64,000 nt of DNA from Erythrobacteraceae bacterium (GCA_027489065.1 JAIYAM010000056.1:1-64000), one strand, 5' to 3'. Counted from the first letter of the stretch, positions 36,785-47,195 are shown. Notes: a model not told the origin generated them from the sequence alone. Translations and numbers: made by a program.

Positions 36785-37700
36785 CCCGGGCAAGCACGCG
36801 GCTGGCAGGGGCTGGCGCATAGCGTTCAGTCATCTCGGCGCAGAAATCGGCAAACGCCTGCGGATCGCGCGCGCAGCTGGTGTGGTGCGCCTCGACCCCC
36901 AGGTGTTCGGGCGTGAAGCAATAGGTCACCATCACCTCGAAATCGGCGAGGGCCTCCATCTGCCGGTCGAACCAGTCCAAGGCCCCTTCGCGGAAGCGGT
37001 CGGCCCAGCTGAGGCCGGTTCGGATCTTGCGGACGCCCAGATCCTTCATGATCCGCACCGCATCGTCGAGCCGCGGGTCGTGGAAGTGGAACCACTGCAT
37101 CAGGCCCATCCGGTCCGCCACGCGGGCGTAGCTTTCGAGCGCGGGCTTGGGGCTGCCGTCCTCGCGGATCAGGCCCATGTAGAAGTGGCGGTAGTAGCTC
37201 GAGCCTTCCGCCTCGCGGTGGCGGGTCTCCGCGCCCCATTCCTGCGGCAGGTCGAAGAGCGAATACCAGTAGACGTTGGGCACCCGGCCCAGCAGCAGCT
37301 CGGCGGTGCGTTCGAGGCCGAAGACCTGCACCTCCTCCGCCCCGAAGCTGCCGACGCCGACCTCGGTGGCCCAGATCGGCTTGTCGGGGACGACCGCCTC
37401 GATCTCGGCGATCTTGTCGGGCCAGGCATTGATCGGCCACAGGTTCCAGTCGAGCGGGAAGCCGTGCACCGCGACGACGTCGACCTCGTCCAGCGCCCCG
37501 TGACCGCGCATCTTGTTCACCCAGTGCGGGTCGATCGGCGACATCCCGCCGAGCACCCGCGTCACTTGCGGGTTGATCGCCGCGATGGACTTGCCCGCAC
37601 GGATCACCGTGTCGGCATAGATCTTCCAGTCGGGGTCGAGCTCCGGGTTCCAGTGCGACTTGTTGTTGGGCTCGTTCCAGATCATCGCGGCTTCGATCAT
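36780..37700 (-). CDS. Clan GH-A glycosidase-like protein (GH39/xylosidase-like) with apparently permuted barrel
   Basis: 306 aa. The acid/base motif of clan GH-A, IWNEPNNKSHW, is at residues 7-17 (Glu10), far too early for a normal barrel, where about 120 residues (strands 1-3) precede it. The nucleophile motif IWATEVGVGSFG follows (Glu113). The C-terminal part (about 215-300) has MKDLGVRKIRTGLSWADRF, ALDWFDRQMEAL and TYCFTPEH, which look like the missing strands 1-3, so the protein reads as a circular permutation. The start is the ATG at 37700, coupled to the methyltransferase by ATGA. The stop TAG lies in the dispersed repeat. No signal peptide; substrate unknown. Confidence 0.7.
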   Translation of the reverse strand: MIEAAMIWNEPNNKSHWNPELDPDWKIYADTVIRAGKSIAAINPQVTRVLGGMSPIDPHWVNKMRGHGALDEVDVVAVHGFPLDWNLWPINAWPDKIAEIEAVVPDKPIWATEVGVGSFGAEEVQVFGLERTAELLLGRVPNVYWYSLFDLPQEWGAETRHREAEGSSYYRHFYMGLIREDGSPKPALESYARVADRMGLMQWFHFHDPRLDDAVRIMKDLGVRKIRTGLSWADRFREGALDWFDRQMEALADFEVMVTYCFTPEHLGVEAHHTSCARDPQAFADFCAEMTERYAPAPASRVLARA

Positions 37701-38515
37701 GCGCTTGGCTCCCTCGCAGGATAGACGGCGGCCGGACCCATGTCGGCGTAGGGCACCGGGGCGACGCGGCAGAGATAGACCTCGGCCTCGAGCTGGGCCT
37801 CGATGGCGAAGCCGGCGGCGCGCAGCATGGCCTGCGAGCAGGCCGCGTTGGGCGCCCACCAGTTGGTCCAGTCATGCGCATATTCGCGCTCGATGAAGTG
37901 CAGCCTCGGATAGCCGGGATCGCCGAAGTAGTCCGGCGGATCGAAGGTGCCCGGCTTGTGGAAGGGATGGTCGGCGGGGACCTCGGACACCTCGGCGCTG
38001 CCCTGCTGCATCGTCTGGAACAGCAGCATGTCGCCCGCGACATGCTCGCGGATCAGGTCGAGCGCGAGCAGCGGGTGCCTGAGGTGGTAAAGCACCCCCA
38101 TGAAGATCACGAGATCGAATGTTTCGCCGAGCCGCGCCACGTCATAGACGTCGAGCTGCGCGAATTCGAGGCGGCCGAAGCCCAGCGCCGCGCTCGCCAG
38201 CCGCGCCTGATCGAGATAGCGCGGATCGCTGTCGATCCCCAGCACGCGGTCCGCACCGCGCTTCGCCATCTCGATCGCGTAGAAGCCCGCGTTGCAGCCG
38301 ATATCGAGCACGGACTTGCCGCTCAGGTCCTTCGGCAGCGCGTCCATGAAGCGGCGGTATTTGAAGGCCGGATAATCGCCGAGGAAGTGATCGGGCGCGG
38401 TGGTGATCCCGTGGCCGAGGTCGATGTTCTGGAACCAGGGCGCCAGCGCATCGACCTGTTGGCGCAGATCTTCGGCCGACCCGCCGAAGCGGTCGCGGGG
38501 CGGTGCGTCGGCCAT
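37697..38515 (-). CDS. SAM-dependent methyltransferase (TIGR04290-like, CmoB-related)
   Basis: 272 aa. The start resembles CmoB-type enzymes: PWFQNIDLGHGITTAPDHF, DLSGKSVLDIGCNAGFYAIE (SAM motif I), VIFMGVLYHLRHPLLALDLI and, near the end, FIEREYAHDWTNWWAPNAAC. This matches, from memory, the TIGR04290 family found in glycan-type gene clusters. It probably methylates a small molecule or sugar rather than tRNA, since it lies in a glycan locus. The start is the ATG at 38515, one base after the phosphatase stop. It is coupled to the glycosidase gene by ATGA. Confidence 0.85.
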   Translation of the reverse strand: MADAPPRDRFGGSAEDLRQQVDALAPWFQNIDLGHGITTAPDHFLGDYPAFKYRRFMDALPKDLSGKSVLDIGCNAGFYAIEMAKRGADRVLGIDSDPRYLDQARLASAALGFGRLEFAQLDVYDVARLGETFDLVIFMGVLYHLRHPLLALDLIREHVAGDMLLFQTMQQGSAEVSEVPADHPFHKPGTFDPPDYFGDPGYPRLHFIEREYAHDWTNWWAPNAACSQAMLRAAGFAIEAQLEAEVYLCRVAPVPYADMGPAAVYPAREPSA

Positions 38516-38516
38516 G

Positions 38517-39113
38517 TCAGACGCCCCGCTCGTTGAGGGTCACAAGCCGCTCGCCCCAAGGCCCAGCCTCGATCCGCGTTACCGAGGCGGGGTCGATGTC
38601 GAAGGAAAGGATGCGGTCCAGCGACAGGCCGAGGACCCCGCACACCGCGGCCCGGATCACGTCGGCATGGCTGACCATCGCCACCACCAGCCCTGCGGCA
38701 GCGGCGGCGACGGAGCGCAGGTAAGCGAGCACCCGCGCCTCGACCATGCGCATCGGCTCGCCGCCCGGAGGTGCGGCGGAGGCGCGCTCGGTGTTCCACC
38801 GCGTCCACAGCGCATCGCCCTGGAGCTCGGCAAAGCGCTTGCCGGTCCACGCGCCGAAGTCGACCTCGTCGAGCGGTTCGGCGATCGTCACGGGAAGACC
38901 CTGCACCCCGGCAACCGCGCCGGCGGTCTCTCGCGCGCGCCGCACCGGGCTCGTATGCACCGCGTCGAGCCGCTCCGCGCCGAGCCGCCGGGCGAGGTTG
39001 CGCGCCTGCTCCACCCCGGCTTCCGAGAGCGGCACTTCCCCCGCACGGCCGGACAGCACCGCGCCGAGGTGCCCATGCGCGGCATGGCGGACAAGGAGGA
39101 TCGTGGCGGTCAT
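38517..39113 (-). CDS. Histidine phosphatase family protein
   Basis: 198 aa phosphoglycerate-mutase-like phosphatase. The catalytic RHG-type motif is LLVRHAAHGHLG (RHA rather than RHG), with PLSEAGVEQARNLARRL, TSPVRRARETAGAVA and the second histidine in MVSHADVIRA. Such enzymes remove phosphate from sugar or alcohol phosphates. As first gene of the arm containing ino1 it could dephosphorylate inositol phosphate or a glycoside intermediate (inference). The start is the ATG at 39113 with GGGAG upstream; the longer frame covers the divergent promoter region. Confidence 0.85.
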   Translation of the reverse strand: MTATILLVRHAAHGHLGAVLSGRAGEVPLSEAGVEQARNLARRLGAERLDAVHTSPVRRARETAGAVAGVQGLPVTIAEPLDEVDFGAWTGKRFAELQGDALWTRWNTERASAAPPGGEPMRMVEARVLAYLRSVAAAAAGLVVAMVSHADVIRAAVCGVLGLSLDRILSFDIDPASVTRIEAGPWGERLVTLNERGV

Positions 39114-39353
39114 GGTGCTCCCGAAGTGTTTCAGGAGGTAAGTAGAAGCCGAGGGGCAACATGCCCTCAAGCAGGCAGGTTGATTAACTGTGTTATGGCC
39201 CTTCAATTCAGCCGATGATCTTGGGGATTCGTCGCGAAATGCCGTCGGTTAGTTCATCCTGAACATAAATTAGCATCACCTACTATGAAGCTCCTTCGAG
39301 CGGTTGATTAGGTACTTACAAGATCAAGAACCCGCCCTGTTTGGAGGCTTCAT

Positions 39354-40469
39354 TTGTCTGGTAAGGTCCTCATCACCGGCGGCGCCGGGTTCATCGGCCG
39401 TCATCTTTCCCGTGAACTGCTGAAGCGCGGCTACGAGGTGCGTGTGCTCGATGCCTTGATCGAGCAGGTCCACCCGGACGGCGCCCCACCGGCCGATCTT
39501 CCCAAAGAAGCCGAACTGATCCGCGGCGACGTGCGCGACGGGGAGGTGGTGGCGCTCGCGCTCAGGGGCGCAAGCCATGTCGTCCACCTCGCCGCCGAGG
39601 TCGGCGTCGGCCAGTCGATGTACGAGGTCGAGCGCTACACCTCGACCAATGATTGCGGCACCGCGGTGCTGATGGAGCGGCTGATCGACAATCCGGTCAA
39701 GCGCATCGTCACCGCCTCGTCGATGAGCATCTACGGCGAAGGCCTCTATTTCGACCCCGACGGCAAGCTCGTCGAAGACGCGGGGCGCGGCGTGCTGCGC
39801 GACAGCCAGTCGTCGTGGGATCCGGTCGACGCGCAAGGCCGCCCCCTCACCCCCGTCGCCACGCCCGAATGGAAGCGCCCCAACCTCTCGTCGGTCTATG
39901 CGCTGAACAAGTATGTGCAGGAGCGCATGACCCACATCATGGCGAGCCCCTACGGGATCGAGAGTACGTGCCTCAGGCTGTTCAACGTCTACGGGCCGGG
40001 TCAGGCGCTCTCCAACCCCTATACCGGCGTGCTCGCGATCTTCGCCGCGCGGCTGATGAACGGGCAGGCGCCGATGATCTTCGAGGACGGCGAGCAGCGC
40101 CGCGACTTCGTGCATGTGAGCGACGTCGCCCGCGCCTTCGCCGAGGCGCTCGAGCACCCCGCCGCGCCCGGCGGCACCTTCAACATCGGGTCGGGCAATG
40201 ACCGGTCGGTGAAAGAGGTTTCCGAGGCGCTCGCGCAGGCGATGGGCAAAAATTCCATCGAGGCCGAGATCGTCGGCAAGGCGCGCACCGGCGACATCCG
40301 CCACTGCTATTGCGACGTGACGCTGGCGCGCGAGACATTGGGCTTCGAGGCACAGCAGGACTTCGGCGAGGGGCTTGCCAACCTTGCCGAATGGCTCGCC
40401 GGACAGACCGCCGAGGACCGCGCCGGCAAGGCCCGCGAGGAACTCGAAGCGCGGGGGCTCGTCGCATGA
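39354..40469 (+). CDS. NAD-dependent sugar epimerase/dehydratase (dTDP-rhamnose 4-epimerase-like)
   Basis: 371 aa extended SDR. The Rossmann motif is LITGGAGFIGRHLSREL, active-site Tyr182/Lys186 are in SSVYALNKYVQE, and MSIYGEGLYFDPDGKL plus CLRLFNVYGPGQALSNPYTG resemble dTDP-L-rhamnose 4-epimerases. The start is an unusual TTG at 39354, backed by a strong GGAGG six bases upstream; there is no better ATG nearby. First of seven genes joined by ATGA overlaps. The 240-bp divergent space to the phosphatase gene is AT-richer than its surroundings and should hold both promoters. Confidence 0.85.
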   Translation: MSGKVLITGGAGFIGRHLSRELLKRGYEVRVLDALIEQVHPDGAPPADLPKEAELIRGDVRDGEVVALALRGASHVVHLAAEVGVGQSMYEVERYTSTNDCGTAVLMERLIDNPVKRIVTASSMSIYGEGLYFDPDGKLVEDAGRGVLRDSQSSWDPVDAQGRPLTPVATPEWKRPNLSSVYALNKYVQERMTHIMASPYGIESTCLRLFNVYGPGQALSNPYTGVLAIFAARLMNGQAPMIFEDGEQRRDFVHVSDVARAFAEALEHPAAPGGTFNIGSGNDRSVKEVSEALAQAMGKNSIEAEIVGKARTGDIRHCYCDVTLARETLGFEAQQDFGEGLANLAEWLAGQTAEDRAGKAREELEARGLVA

Positions 40470-41563
40470 TCGTCGGCGAAGGGCATACCGTCCTGATCAC
40501 GGGCGGCGCGGGCTTCATCGGTTCGAACCTGGCGATGCGGCTGCTCGAACGCGGCTGCCGGGTGCGGGTGCTGGATTCGCTTGAAAGGCCGGGTGTCGAG
40601 CGCAACCTCGCATGGCTTACCGGGGCGCATGGCGACCGGGTCGAACCGCTGATCGCCGACCTGCGCGATTCCCAGGCGGTGGCGCGCGCGGTGCAGGGGG
40701 TGGACGCCGCCTTCCACTTCGCGGCGCAGGTCGCGGTGACCACCAGCCTTGCCGACCCCGCCAGCGACTTCGCGATCAACCTTGCCGGCACCTTCGCGCT
40801 GCTCGAAGCGATGCGCCGCGACCGGCCGGGCGCGCCGCTGATCTTCGCCTCGACCAACAAGGTCTATGGCGACCTTGCCGACCTCGCCTTCGCGCAGGGC
40901 GATGCGGGCTACACCCCCGCCGACCGGGCGCTTGCCGACCACGGCGTGCCCGAGAGCCGACCGCTCGACTTCCACACGCCCTATGGCTGCTCCAAGGGCG
41001 CGGCCGACCAATATGTGCTCGAATATGCGCGCAGCTACGCCATGCCCGCCGCCGTGCTGCGGATGAGCTGCATCTATGGCGAGCGCCAGATGGGCACCGA
41101 GGACCAAGGCTGGGTCGCCCACTTCCTGATCCGCGCGCTCGCCGGCGAGACGATCACGCTCTACGGCGACGGGCAGCAGGTGCGCGACATCTGCGACGTG
41201 GCCGACACCTGCGCCGCCTATCTCGCGGCGCTCGAGCGGATCGATGCAATTGCGGGGCGCGCCTTCAACTGGGGCGGCGGGCCGGACAACGCGGTCAGCC
41301 TCCTCACCCTGATCGACGAGATCGGCCGGATCACCGGCACGCCCCCGCGCGTCACCTTCGACGGCTGGCGCGCGGGCGACCAGCGCTGGTTCGTTGCCGA
41401 CACCCGCGCCGCCGACGCCGCGCTCGGGCTGGCCCCGCGCAAGGCGTGGCGCGAGGGCCTGCGCGATCTCGCCGCCTGGCTGGCGCGCAGCCGCGAGACG
41501 CCTGCCACGCCCGCGCCCGTCGCCCCGCCCGCAGCGGCGCCTGCGCCCGAGAAAGTCGGATGA
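40466..41563 (+). CDS. NAD-dependent sugar epimerase (CDP-paratose 2-epimerase-like)
   Basis: 365 aa extended SDR. LITGGAGFIGSNLAMRL is at the N-terminus, STNKVYGDLADLAF and active-site Tyr173/Lys177 in HTPYGCSKGAADQYVLEYAR follow, then RMSCIYGERQMGTEDQGWVAH. This pattern resembles CDP-paratose/tyvelose 2-epimerases, though the actual sugar nucleotide cannot be told. The start is the ATG at 40466 overlapping the previous stop (ATGA). A proline/alanine-rich tail ends the protein. The N-terminal part of the longer frame is a shadow of the preceding gene. Confidence 0.85.
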   Translation: MIVGEGHTVLITGGAGFIGSNLAMRLLERGCRVRVLDSLERPGVERNLAWLTGAHGDRVEPLIADLRDSQAVARAVQGVDAAFHFAAQVAVTTSLADPASDFAINLAGTFALLEAMRRDRPGAPLIFASTNKVYGDLADLAFAQGDAGYTPADRALADHGVPESRPLDFHTPYGCSKGAADQYVLEYARSYAMPAAVLRMSCIYGERQMGTEDQGWVAHFLIRALAGETITLYGDGQQVRDICDVADTCAAYLAALERIDAIAGRAFNWGGGPDNAVSLLTLIDEIGRITGTPPRVTFDGWRAGDQRWFVADTRAADAALGLAPRKAWREGLRDLAAWLARSRETPATPAPVAPPAAAPAPEKVG

Positions 41564-42666
41564 GCGGCATGGGCGCACGCCACGTGCTGATGACCGCCGA
41601 TGCCGTGGGCGGGGTGTGGCAATATGCCTGCCAGCTCGCCGCCGAACTGGCCTGCGAGGGCACGCTGGTGTCGCTCGCGGTGATGGGCCCGCCGCCCAGC
41701 GCGGCGCAGCGCCGCTGCCTTGCCGGGGTGGAAGGCGTCTCGCTGATCGAGACCGGGCTCCCGCTCGACTGGATGTGCGGCGGTGACGCAGAGGCGCGCG
41801 GCGCGGCGCAAGCGATCGCCCGCCTTGCGCAGGAATGCGGCGCGGATCTCGTCCATTGCAATTCGCCGGCGCTGGTGGGCGCAGCGGCGTTTCCGGTGCC
41901 TGTCCTCGCGGCCGCCCACGGGTGCATCGCGACGTGGTGGCAGGCCGCGAAGGGCACGGCCGTCGCGCCGGACCTGCGCTGGCATGGCGAGATGATGCGC
42001 CGGGGGCTGATCGCCGCCGATGCCGTCGTCGCGCCGAGCGCCAGCTTCGCCGCCACATTGCAGGCCACCTATCGCCTGCCGCGCCTGCCGCTGGTCGTCC
42101 ACAATGGCCGCCCGCCGGCCGCGCCGGACAATGGCGCGCAGCGGCTCAACGCGGTGCTGAGCGTCGGCCGGATGTGGGACCCGGTCAAGAATGCCGCGCT
42201 GCTCGATGCGGTGGCACGGATCAGCGACCTCACCTTCCTCGCCGCCGGAGCATTGTCCGGGCCGCATGGCGAGGAGGCGCGCTTCGCCCACGTCGTTGCC
42301 CTGGGCGAGCTTCCCGGCCCCGACCTTGCCGACCTGCTCGCTCTCCAGCCGATCTTCGTCTCGCCTGCGACCTTCGAACCCTTCGGCCTTGCCGTGCTCG
42401 AAGCCGCCGCGGCGGGCTGCGCGCTGATTCTCTCCGACATCCCCACGTTCCGCGAACTGTGGGAGGGCGCGGCGATCTTCATCGATCCGACCGATGCCAC
42501 CGCCCTCGCCGCCGCCGTCGCCCGGATACACGCCGATCCCGACACCCGCGCCGATCTGGGCGAGGCGGCGCGGGCGCGTTCGGCAAAGTTCACCCCGGCG
42601 GCGACGGCTGCGGGCATGGCGGCGATCTACCGCGGACTCCTCGCCGGACGGGAGGCAGCGGCATGA
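41560..42666 (+). CDS. Glycosyltransferase family 4-type (GT-B fold)
   Basis: 368 aa. It starts GARHVLMTADAVGGVWQYAC, as in retaining GT-B enzymes, has HNGRPPAAPDNG at the domain junction, and FVSPATFEPFGLAVLEAAAA, the GT4 donor-binding signature with its EPFG motif. It transfers a sugar from a nucleotide donor, likely UDP-linked, to an unknown acceptor in the cytoplasm. Third gene of the ATGA-coupled chain (start ATG 41560). Confidence 0.9.
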   Translation: MSGMGARHVLMTADAVGGVWQYACQLAAELACEGTLVSLAVMGPPPSAAQRRCLAGVEGVSLIETGLPLDWMCGGDAEARGAAQAIARLAQECGADLVHCNSPALVGAAAFPVPVLAAAHGCIATWWQAAKGTAVAPDLRWHGEMMRRGLIAADAVVAPSASFAATLQATYRLPRLPLVVHNGRPPAAPDNGAQRLNAVLSVGRMWDPVKNAALLDAVARISDLTFLAAGALSGPHGEEARFAHVVALGELPGPDLADLLALQPIFVSPATFEPFGLAVLEAAAAGCALILSDIPTFRELWEGAAIFIDPTDATALAAAVARIHADPDTRADLGEAARARSAKFTPAATAAGMAAIYRGLLAGREAAA

Positions 42667-43775
42667 AAATCGCCTATTTCACCCACTCGCTCACCTCGTG
42701 CTGGAATCACGGCAACGCGCATTTCCTGCGCGGCGTGCTCGACGAGCTGGTCGCCCGCGGACACGATGCGCGGGCCTACGAGCCGGAAGGCGCCTGGAGC
42801 CGCGCCAATCTGATCGCCGATCACGGCCTGTCGGGCCTCGCCGCCTTCGAGCAGGCCTACCCCCGCCTCGTCCCGGCCATCTACCCCGCCGATGCCGATC
42901 CCGAGGCGCTCGTGGACGGCGCGGACCTCGTCATCGTCCACGAGTGGAACACGCCCGAACTGGTCGCCCGGCTCGGCACCCTGAGGAAACGCGGCGCGCG
43001 CTTTACCCTGCTGTTTCACGACACCCACCACCGCGCCGTAAGCGAGCCCGAGGCGATGCGCGCCTATGACCTCAGCGGCTATGACGGCGTGCTCGCCTTT
43101 GGGGAGGCGCTGGCGGAGGTCTATCGCGGCTGGGGCTGGGGTGCCAGCGTCCACGTCTGGCACGAAGCCGCCGACATCTCCCGCTTCCACCCCCCCGCGC
43201 ACGAGGGGCCCCGCGCGGGCCTCGTGTGGATCGGCAACTGGGGCGACGGCGAACGCACCGAGGAGATCGAGGAGTTCCTGCTGCGCCCGGCCCGCGCCGC
43301 GGGCCTCCCGCTCGCGATCTACGGGGTGCGCTATCCCAAGCCGGCGCTCGCGATGCTCGAGCGTTACGGGGCGCGTTATCGTGGCTGGGCACCCAATGCG
43401 CTCGCGCCGGCCATCTTCGCGCAGGCCTTGGCCACGGTCCACGTGCCGCGCCGCTTCTATGTCGAGGCGCTGCCCGGCATCCCGACGATCCGCGTCTTCG
43501 AGGCGCTCGCCTGCGGCATCCCGCTGGTCTCGGCTCCGTGGGATGACGAGGAGGGCCTGTTCCGGACCGGCACCGACTATCTCGTCGCGCATGACGCCGA
43601 GGAGATGACCGCCTGCCTCGCGGACCTCGCAGCCGACCCTGAGATGCGCGCCGAGCTTGCCGCCCACGGCCTTCAGACGATCCGCGCCCGCCACACCTGC
43701 GCGCACCGCGCCCAGGAGCTGCTCGCGATCGTCGCCAAGCACGCCGCCGCCGCCGCCACGGAGGAGACCGCATGA
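42663..43775 (+). CDS. Glycosyltransferase, CgeB/GT1-like
   Basis: 370 aa GT-B-like protein. The N-terminus MKIAYFTHSLTSCWNHGNAH and the C-terminal IPTIRVFEALACGIPLVSAP and EEGLFRTGTDYLVAHDAEE segments match the CgeB-like glycosyltransferase group. The DxD typical of GT-A enzymes is absent, as expected. It is ATGA-coupled both sides. Together with the next two genes it forms a run of three related proteins that probably arose by duplication. Acceptor and donor unknown. Confidence 0.82.
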   Translation: MKIAYFTHSLTSCWNHGNAHFLRGVLDELVARGHDARAYEPEGAWSRANLIADHGLSGLAAFEQAYPRLVPAIYPADADPEALVDGADLVIVHEWNTPELVARLGTLRKRGARFTLLFHDTHHRAVSEPEAMRAYDLSGYDGVLAFGEALAEVYRGWGWGASVHVWHEAADISRFHPPAHEGPRAGLVWIGNWGDGERTEEIEEFLLRPARAAGLPLAIYGVRYPKPALAMLERYGARYRGWAPNALAPAIFAQALATVHVPRRFYVEALPGIPTIRVFEALACGIPLVSAPWDDEEGLFRTGTDYLVAHDAEEMTACLADLAADPEMRAELAAHGLQTIRARHTCAHRAQELLAIVAKHAAAAATEETA

Positions 43776-44863
43776 ACATCGCCTTCTACGGATCGAGCCT
43801 GCTGTCCTCCTACTGGAACGGGGCGGCGACCTATTATCGCGGCATCCTGCGCGCACTCGCGGAGCGCGGGCACACGATCACTTTCTACGAGCCCGACGCC
43901 TTCGACCGCCAGCAGCACCGCGACATCGACCCGCCGGAATGGGCGCGTGTGGTGGTCTATCCCGCCACCCCCGAAGGTCTGGCCGGGGTGCTTGCCGAAG
44001 CGTGCCGCGCCGACGTGGTGGTCAAGGCCAACGGCGTCGGGGTCTATGACCGCGAGCTGCTCGAAGGCGTGATCGCCAGGGCGCGGCCAGGTGCTTTGAA
44101 GATCTTCTGGGACGTGGATGCCGCCGCGACGCTCGACGAGATGCGAGGGCAAGCCGATCACCCCGTCCGGCAGGCGCTCCCCCATCTCGACATGGTCTTC
44201 ACCTATGGCGGCGGGCCGCCGGTGGTGGACGCCTATCGCGGCTTCGGCGCGCGCGAATGCGTGCCGATCTACAACGCGCTCGATCCGTCGACGCACCACC
44301 CCGTCGCGCCCGACCCGCGCTTCACCAGCGACCTCGCGTTCCTCGCCAACCGCCTGCCGGACCGCGAGGCGCGGGTGGAGGAGTTCTTCCTGAAGGCGGC
44401 CGCGCTGCTGCCTGACAAGCGCTTCCTGATCGGCGGCAACGGCTGGGCGGACAAGCCGATGCCCGGCAATGTCGAGGCGATCGGCCATGTCGGCACCGGA
44501 GCCCACAACGCTTTCAACTGCACGCCGCTCGCCGTGCTCAACGTCGCGCGGGATTCGATGGCCGAGGTCGGCTTCTCGCCCGCGACCCGCGTCTTCGAGG
44601 CGGCGGGCGCAGGTGCCTGCCTCATCACCGACGCGTGGGAGGGGATCGACATGTTCCTCGCCCCGGACCGCGAGGTGCTGGTCGCCAGAGACGGCCAGGA
44701 CGTCGCCGAGCATCTCGCCGCCCTCACCCCGGAACGCGCGCAGGCGATCGGCGCGGCGGCGCTCGAACGGGTGCGGCGCGAGCACACCTATGATCTGCGC
44801 GGTGCCATCGTCGATGGCGTGGTGCGGCGGCTCCACGCAACCGCAAGCGAGGTGGCGGCATGA
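43772..44863 (+). CDS. Glycosyltransferase, CgeB-like
   Basis: 363 aa. It begins MNIAFYGSSLLSSYWNGAAT, close in layout to its neighbours. It contains KIFWDVDAAATLDEMRGQ, FTYGGGPPVVDAYRGFGARE, LAVLNVARDSMAEVGFSPAT and RVFEAAGAGACLITDAWEG, the last being the C-terminal donor-site segment of CgeB-like transferases. Cytoplasmic by prediction. Translationally coupled on both ends. Its precise reaction is unknown. Confidence 0.82.
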   Translation: MNIAFYGSSLLSSYWNGAATYYRGILRALAERGHTITFYEPDAFDRQQHRDIDPPEWARVVVYPATPEGLAGVLAEACRADVVVKANGVGVYDRELLEGVIARARPGALKIFWDVDAAATLDEMRGQADHPVRQALPHLDMVFTYGGGPPVVDAYRGFGARECVPIYNALDPSTHHPVAPDPRFTSDLAFLANRLPDREARVEEFFLKAAALLPDKRFLIGGNGWADKPMPGNVEAIGHVGTGAHNAFNCTPLAVLNVARDSMAEVGFSPATRVFEAAGAGACLITDAWEGIDMFLAPDREVLVARDGQDVAEHLAALTPERAQAIGAAALERVRREHTYDLRGAIVDGVVRRLHATASEVAA

Positions 44864-45947
44864 AGCTCGTCGTCCTCGGGCTCAGCCTCTCCTCCTCGTG
44901 GGGCAACGGCCACGCGACCACCTTCCGCGCACTGCTCAGCGCCTTTGCCGCGCGGGGTCACGAGGTGCTGTTCCTGGAACGCGACGTGCCCTGGTATGCC
45001 GAGCACCGCGATCTACCCGATCCCGATTTCTGCCAGCTTGCCTATTACGACAGCCTCACCGGGCTGGAGGACTGGCGCGAGGTGATCGCTGCGGCGGACG
45101 CGGTGATGGTCGGCTCCTACGTGCCGGACGGCATCGCAGTCGGCGCCTTCGTGCAGGCCCACGCGCGCGGGCTGACCTGCTTCTACGACATCGACACGCC
45201 GGTGACCCTCGCCGCTCTCGATCGGGGGACGTGCGAATATCTCTCCCGCGACAATATCGCCGGCTACGACATCTACTTCTCCTTCACCGGCGGCGATACG
45301 CTGCGCCGTCTGGAGGAAGAATACGGCGCGCCGTGCGCCCGGGCGCTCTATTGCTCGGTCGATGTCGCCCGCTACCGCCCGCTCGATGTGCCGGTGCGCT
45401 GGGACCTCTCCTACCTCGGCACCTATAGCGCCGACCGCCAGCCGACGCTCGAGCGGCTGCTGATCGAGCCCGCCCGCCGCCGCCCGGACCTGCGTTTCGC
45501 GGTCGCCGGGCCGCAATATCCGCAAGGCATCGACTGGCCGGCGAACGTCACCCGCATCGAGCATCTCCCCCCGGCCGAACACGCCGCCTTCTACTGCGCC
45601 TCGCGCTTCACCCTCAACGTCACCCGCGCCGACATGATCGCCGCCGGATGGTCCCCCTCGGTGCGCCTGTTCGAGGCTGGCGCCTGCGGCACGCCGATCA
45701 TCTCGGACCGCTGGCGGGGCCTCGACGAGCTGTTCGCGCCGGGCCGCGCGATCATCCTTGCCGACGATACGGACGACGTGATCGCCGCGCTCGACAAGCC
45801 CGCCCGCGCCATCGGCGAAGCGGCCCGCGCCGTGGTGCTTGGCCAGCACAGCGCCGAGCAGCGCGCCGCGCAGTTCGAGGCCGACCTCGTCAGCGCGATG
45901 GGCACCGACACACACAACGATAGAAAAGCCAGCAGGAGAGAAGTGGC

Positions 45948-45951
<4 letters not shown>
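44860..45951 (+). CDS. Glycosyltransferase, CgeB-like
   Basis: 363 aa. MKLVVLGLSLSSSWGNGHAT opens the protein, CFYDIDTPVTLAALDRG and FTGGDTLRRLEEEYGAP follow, and SVRLFEAGACGTPIISDRW with GLDELFAPGR forms the C-terminal signature. Arrangement and length match the previous gene, supporting duplication followed by divergence. Its C-terminal tail (about 15 residues) is charged. Start and stop both overlap neighbours by ATGA. Confidence 0.82.
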
Positions 45952-46979
<1,028 letters not shown>

Positions 46980-47008
46980 GGAACCGGCCATCCCTCTCGG
47001 CGCAGGCG

Positions 47009-47024
47009 TGTTTCACGTGAAACA
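47009..47024. other. parS centromere site 1
   Basis: TGTTTCACGTGAAACA is a perfect 16-bp palindrome identical to the widely conserved chromosomal parS consensus bound by ParB. It lies 29 nt downstream of the UDP-xylose synthase gene, outside any coding sequence. A second identical site is at 54455-54470. Chromosomal parS sites usually cluster near the replication origin. Confidence 0.93.
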
Positions 47025-47062
47025 GCCGCGCTAGCCCGCCTCTGGCGACCCCCAAACCACAC

Positions 47063-47099
47063 CCTGGAGGGGTCTGGAGGGGGTCTGGAGGGGGTCTAA
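47063..47099. repeat. Dispersed AGACCCCC-tract repeat, copy 3
   Basis: The plus strand reads GGAGGGG-TCTGGA-GGGGG-TCTGGA-GGGGG-TCTAA, two units being exact 11-mers. It lies 38 bp from parS site 1, G-rich strand on plus. Confidence 0.85.
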
Positions 47100-47181
47100 A
47101 CGGCACTTTGCCCCCTCAAGCGCGCGCTGGCCTACGCTGCGCCCGGGCGCGACGCCCGCATCGCCCACCAGAGACACCGCA

Positions 47182-47195
47182 CCCACATATGTGGG
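47182..47195. promoter_or_regulatory. 14-bp palindrome upstream of the TonB receptor
   Basis: CCCACATATGTGGG is a perfect palindrome 206 bp before the receptor start, followed at once by a GGACG/CGTCC hairpin. It may be an operator for the receptor gene or part of another intergenic repeat; no regulator is nearby. Confidence 0.35.

Noticed and set aside
36780-37859. Longer N-terminus for the glycosidase that might hold the missing strands 1-3
   Set aside because: The upstream in-frame part is antisense-like Arg/Gly-rich shadow of the methyltransferase gene and has no barrel motif.
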